Assembly (NCBI RefSeq): GCF_021602345.1
Contig: NZ_BQID01000002.1
Location: forward strand, 434,001-498,000
From: Pseudomonas pharyngis
GTDB lineage: Bacteria > Pseudomonadota > Gammaproteobacteria > Pseudomonadales > Pseudomonadaceae
DNA: 64,000 nt
Direction of reading: 5' to 3'
Each line of letters begins with the position of its first letter. The first letter of the stretch is position 1. The position numbers and the translations under genes are program-made. Positions 62,431 to 64,000 of this stretch are shown here, piece by piece. The notes below the pieces were generated by a model that was given only the letters and a program-made list of their open reading frames with translations, had not been told where the DNA came from and did no database searches.

Positions 62431-63651
62431 ATGCGCCGTGTCGAAACCGCCCCACAGCCACCTGTTCGCGATTATGCCTATTACCATCAGGTACTGGCCG
62501 GGGTGCAGTTGCCCGCCGCATTGATTGACCTGGATGCACTGACGATCAACCTTCAGTGCCTGGGCAAACGGGCCGGGCACCTGCCCGTGCGACTAGTGAC
62601 AAAATCCATACGCTCGGTGGAGATGATTCGCACGATCATGGCAACGGGGTCGTTCATGCAGGGCCTGCTGTGCTACAGCGCCGCTGAGGCCGCCTGGCTG
62701 GCTGGCCTGGGTTTCGACGATATCGTAGTGGCTTATCCGACGGTGGATGAGCGCAGCCTGGTCAAAGTCGCCTGCCAATTGCGGCGAGGACGCTCGATCA
62801 CGCTGATGGTCGACAACCGGACCCAAGTGCAGGCGATCAACGAGATAGCCGTAACCGAAGGTGTGGTTATACCGTTGGCGATCGATCTGGATATGTCGTC
62901 TGATTTTCCTGGGCTGTACTTCGGCGTGCACCGCTCTCCGATCAACGACGTGGCGAGTGCGCTCGGACTGGCCGCCGATATCGCCTCGAACCAAGGCGTC
63001 ATGTTGCAAGGGCTGATGGGTTATGAAGGGCAAATTGCCGGACTGATGGATGCGGTGCCAGGCCAAACCGTCAAGAATAGAATTATCCGGTTTCTCAAAA
63101 GCCGCTCCATAGCCGAAGTTAATAAACGCCGGGAACAGGTTGTGCAAGCCTTGCGCAAAGCCGGCCACACCCTGCAGTTTGTGAACGGCGGCGGCACGGG
63201 CAGTTTTGAAAGCACCCGCCAGGATCCTTCGGTCACCGAATTGGCAGCCGGCTCCGGCCTGTACGCACCGACCTTGTTTGACCATTACCAAGCCTTTGAG
63301 TTGACGCCCGCAGCCGGGTTTGCCTTGCCCGTGACACGCACCCAGGCCCCCGGCGTGATGGTGTGCTCAGGCGGTGGTTACATCGCCTCTGGGCCCGCGG
63401 GCAAGGACCGATTGCCCCAGCCCTGGCTACCCAGCGGCTGTCGCTTGATCGACAACGAGGCCGCTGGCGAAGTCCAGACCCCACTGCAACACCCCCTGAG
63501 CCAAGCATTAAACCTCGGCGACCCGGTGCTGTTTCGTCACGCCAAGGCGGGCGAGCTGTGTGAGCGTTTCGATGAACTGCTGGTGATCAGCAATGGGCGC
63601 GTGGTGGATCGCGTGCCGACTTACCGCGGCGAGGGCAAAAATTTCTTCTGA
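62431..63651 (+). CDS. Amino acid deaminase/aldolase (D-threonine aldolase-like PLP enzyme)
   Basis: A 406-residue PLP enzyme with an alanine-racemase-type barrel. LIDLDALTINL...RLVTKSIRS carries the PLP-lysine region; MGYEGQIAG and VNGGGTGSFEST form the phosphate-binding part. The C-terminal D-serine-dehydratase-like domain holds probable metal ligands near VLFRHAKAGELCE. It matches the 'amino acid deaminase/aldolase' group. It follows the TetR gene and probably acts on a beta-hydroxy amino acid, giving an aldehyde for the dehydrogenase encoded next. Confidence 0.88.
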   Translation: MRRVETAPQPPVRDYAYYHQVLAGVQLPAALIDLDALTINLQCLGKRAGHLPVRLVTKSIRSVEMIRTIMATGSFMQGLLCYSAAEAAWLAGLGFDDIVVAYPTVDERSLVKVACQLRRGRSITLMVDNRTQVQAINEIAVTEGVVIPLAIDLDMSSDFPGLYFGVHRSPINDVASALGLAADIASNQGVMLQGLMGYEGQIAGLMDAVPGQTVKNRIIRFLKSRSIAEVNKRREQVVQALRKAGHTLQFVNGGGTGSFESTRQDPSVTELAAGSGLYAPTLFDHYQAFELTPAAGFALPVTRTQAPGVMVCSGGGYIASGPAGKDRLPQPWLPSGCRLIDNEAAGEVQTPLQHPLSQALNLGDPVLFRHAKAGELCERFDELLVISNGRVVDRVPTYRGEGKNFF

Positions 63652-63705
63652 CGACTCGCGCGCGCTCACATCCCCTCTCTGGCATTTTGCCCAAGGATTA
63701 CCGTC

Positions 63706-64000
63706 ATGAATCAGCCTGTCAGCAGCATGCCCACGTCGCTTGAGCCTGTGCCGTTACTCAATGAACTGTTCACTGCCCAACAAGCCGCCGTGCATGCCCA
63801 GGGCGCCCCGACCTACGCGCAGCGCATCGCCGCCTTGAACGCGGTGTTACGCCTGGTCACCGATCATCATGACCAACTGCTGGAAGCGGTGTGTGCGGAT
63901 TTCGGCAATCGCTCGTTTGCCGAGACCCAACTCAGTGAGCTGATGCCCATCGTCAATGGCATCAAGCATATACGCTCGCACCTCAAAGCCTGGATGCGCC
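63706..64000 (+). CDS. Aldehyde dehydrogenase (coniferyl aldehyde dehydrogenase-like), 5' part
   Basis: The first 98 codons of an aldehyde dehydrogenase; the gene continues past the window edge. AAGGA is before the ATG. LFTAQQAAVHAQGAPTYAQR and DFGNRSFAETQLSELMPIVNGIKH match the coniferyl aldehyde dehydrogenase group rather than other ALDH classes. It starts 55 bp after the deaminase/aldolase gene, so it is likely in the same transcript. Confidence 0.85.
   Translation, partial: MNQPVSSMPTSLEPVPLLNELFTAQQAAVHAQGAPTYAQRIAALNAVLRLVTDHHDQLLEAVCADFGNRSFAETQLSELMPIVNGIKHIRSHLKAWMR

Noticed and set aside
1-64000. CRISPR array, rRNA or complete tRNA genes
   Set aside because: No regularly spaced direct repeats, no rRNA-like stretches and no tRNA-like cloverleaf were noticed, though a covariance-model scan was not possible here.

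Overview
The window reads as a chromosome segment of a Pseudomonas, most likely of the P. fluorescens complex. The evidence is a DUF1652 protein (a family largely restricted to Pseudomonas), the high-GC codon use of the flanking genes, the family mix (pirin, MocR, polyamine-type binding protein, TorF porin, coniferyl-type aldehyde dehydrogenase) and the gene density. All assignments come from reading translations and motifs by eye; no database search was run.

Region 1 (1-15.8 kb) looks like ordinary backbone. It holds a minus-strand amine/polyamine-type gene group (SnoaL-AraC regulator, DadA/PuuB-like FAD oxidase, cupin, PotF-type binding protein), then DUF1652, a UvrD-like helicase, pirin, phosphoglucomutase, a MocR regulator downstream of an unrecognised 484-residue protein, and a divergent alcohol dehydrogenase/LysR pair.

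Region 2 (15.9-41.5 kb) looks like acquired DNA. It opens with a P4-type tyrosine integrase preceded by paired GGGGGCA/TGCCCCC repeats, followed by a frameshifted TolC-family remnant, and it closes near a deleted IS630 element with recognisable terminal repeats. Between them lies a more AT-rich catabolic cluster of about 22 kb. A TetR regulator and a flavin oxidase lie on the left. A plus-strand operon encodes an alpha/beta hydrolase with Thr in place of the Ser nucleophile, a GMC oxidoreductase, a VOC protein, an amine-oxidase-like flavoprotein and a saccharopine-dehydrogenase-like protein. A long minus-strand operon encodes a VOC protein, a class II aldolase, DUF1329, DUF1302, an MMPL/RND transporter, a YCF48 propeller protein, a 56-residue membrane protein, a ThDP enzyme and a chemoreceptor. 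A GPH-type MFS carrier is on the right. The DUF1302/DUF1329/RND/YCF48 set is typical of clusters for hydrophobic substrates, but I cannot name a known pathway.

Region 3 (41.5-50 kb) is high GC and holds an OmpR/histidine-kinase pair divergent from a tightly coupled NodT - MipA - adaptor - RND permease efflux operon.

Region 4 (50-64 kb) begins with an SDR and a frameshifted flavin monooxygenase divergent from an AraC regulator. A compact seven-gene minus-strand operon follows: DUF2147, TorF porin, FGGY kinase, class II aldolase, class III aminotransferase, a metal-ligand-less aldolase paralogue, and an MFS carrier fused to an SDR. A TetR regulator, an amino acid deaminase/aldolase and an aldehyde dehydrogenase run the other way. 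The operon looks like uptake, oxidation, phosphorylation, aldol cleavage and transamination of a polyol or amino-alcohol-like compound, and I do not recognise it as a described system.
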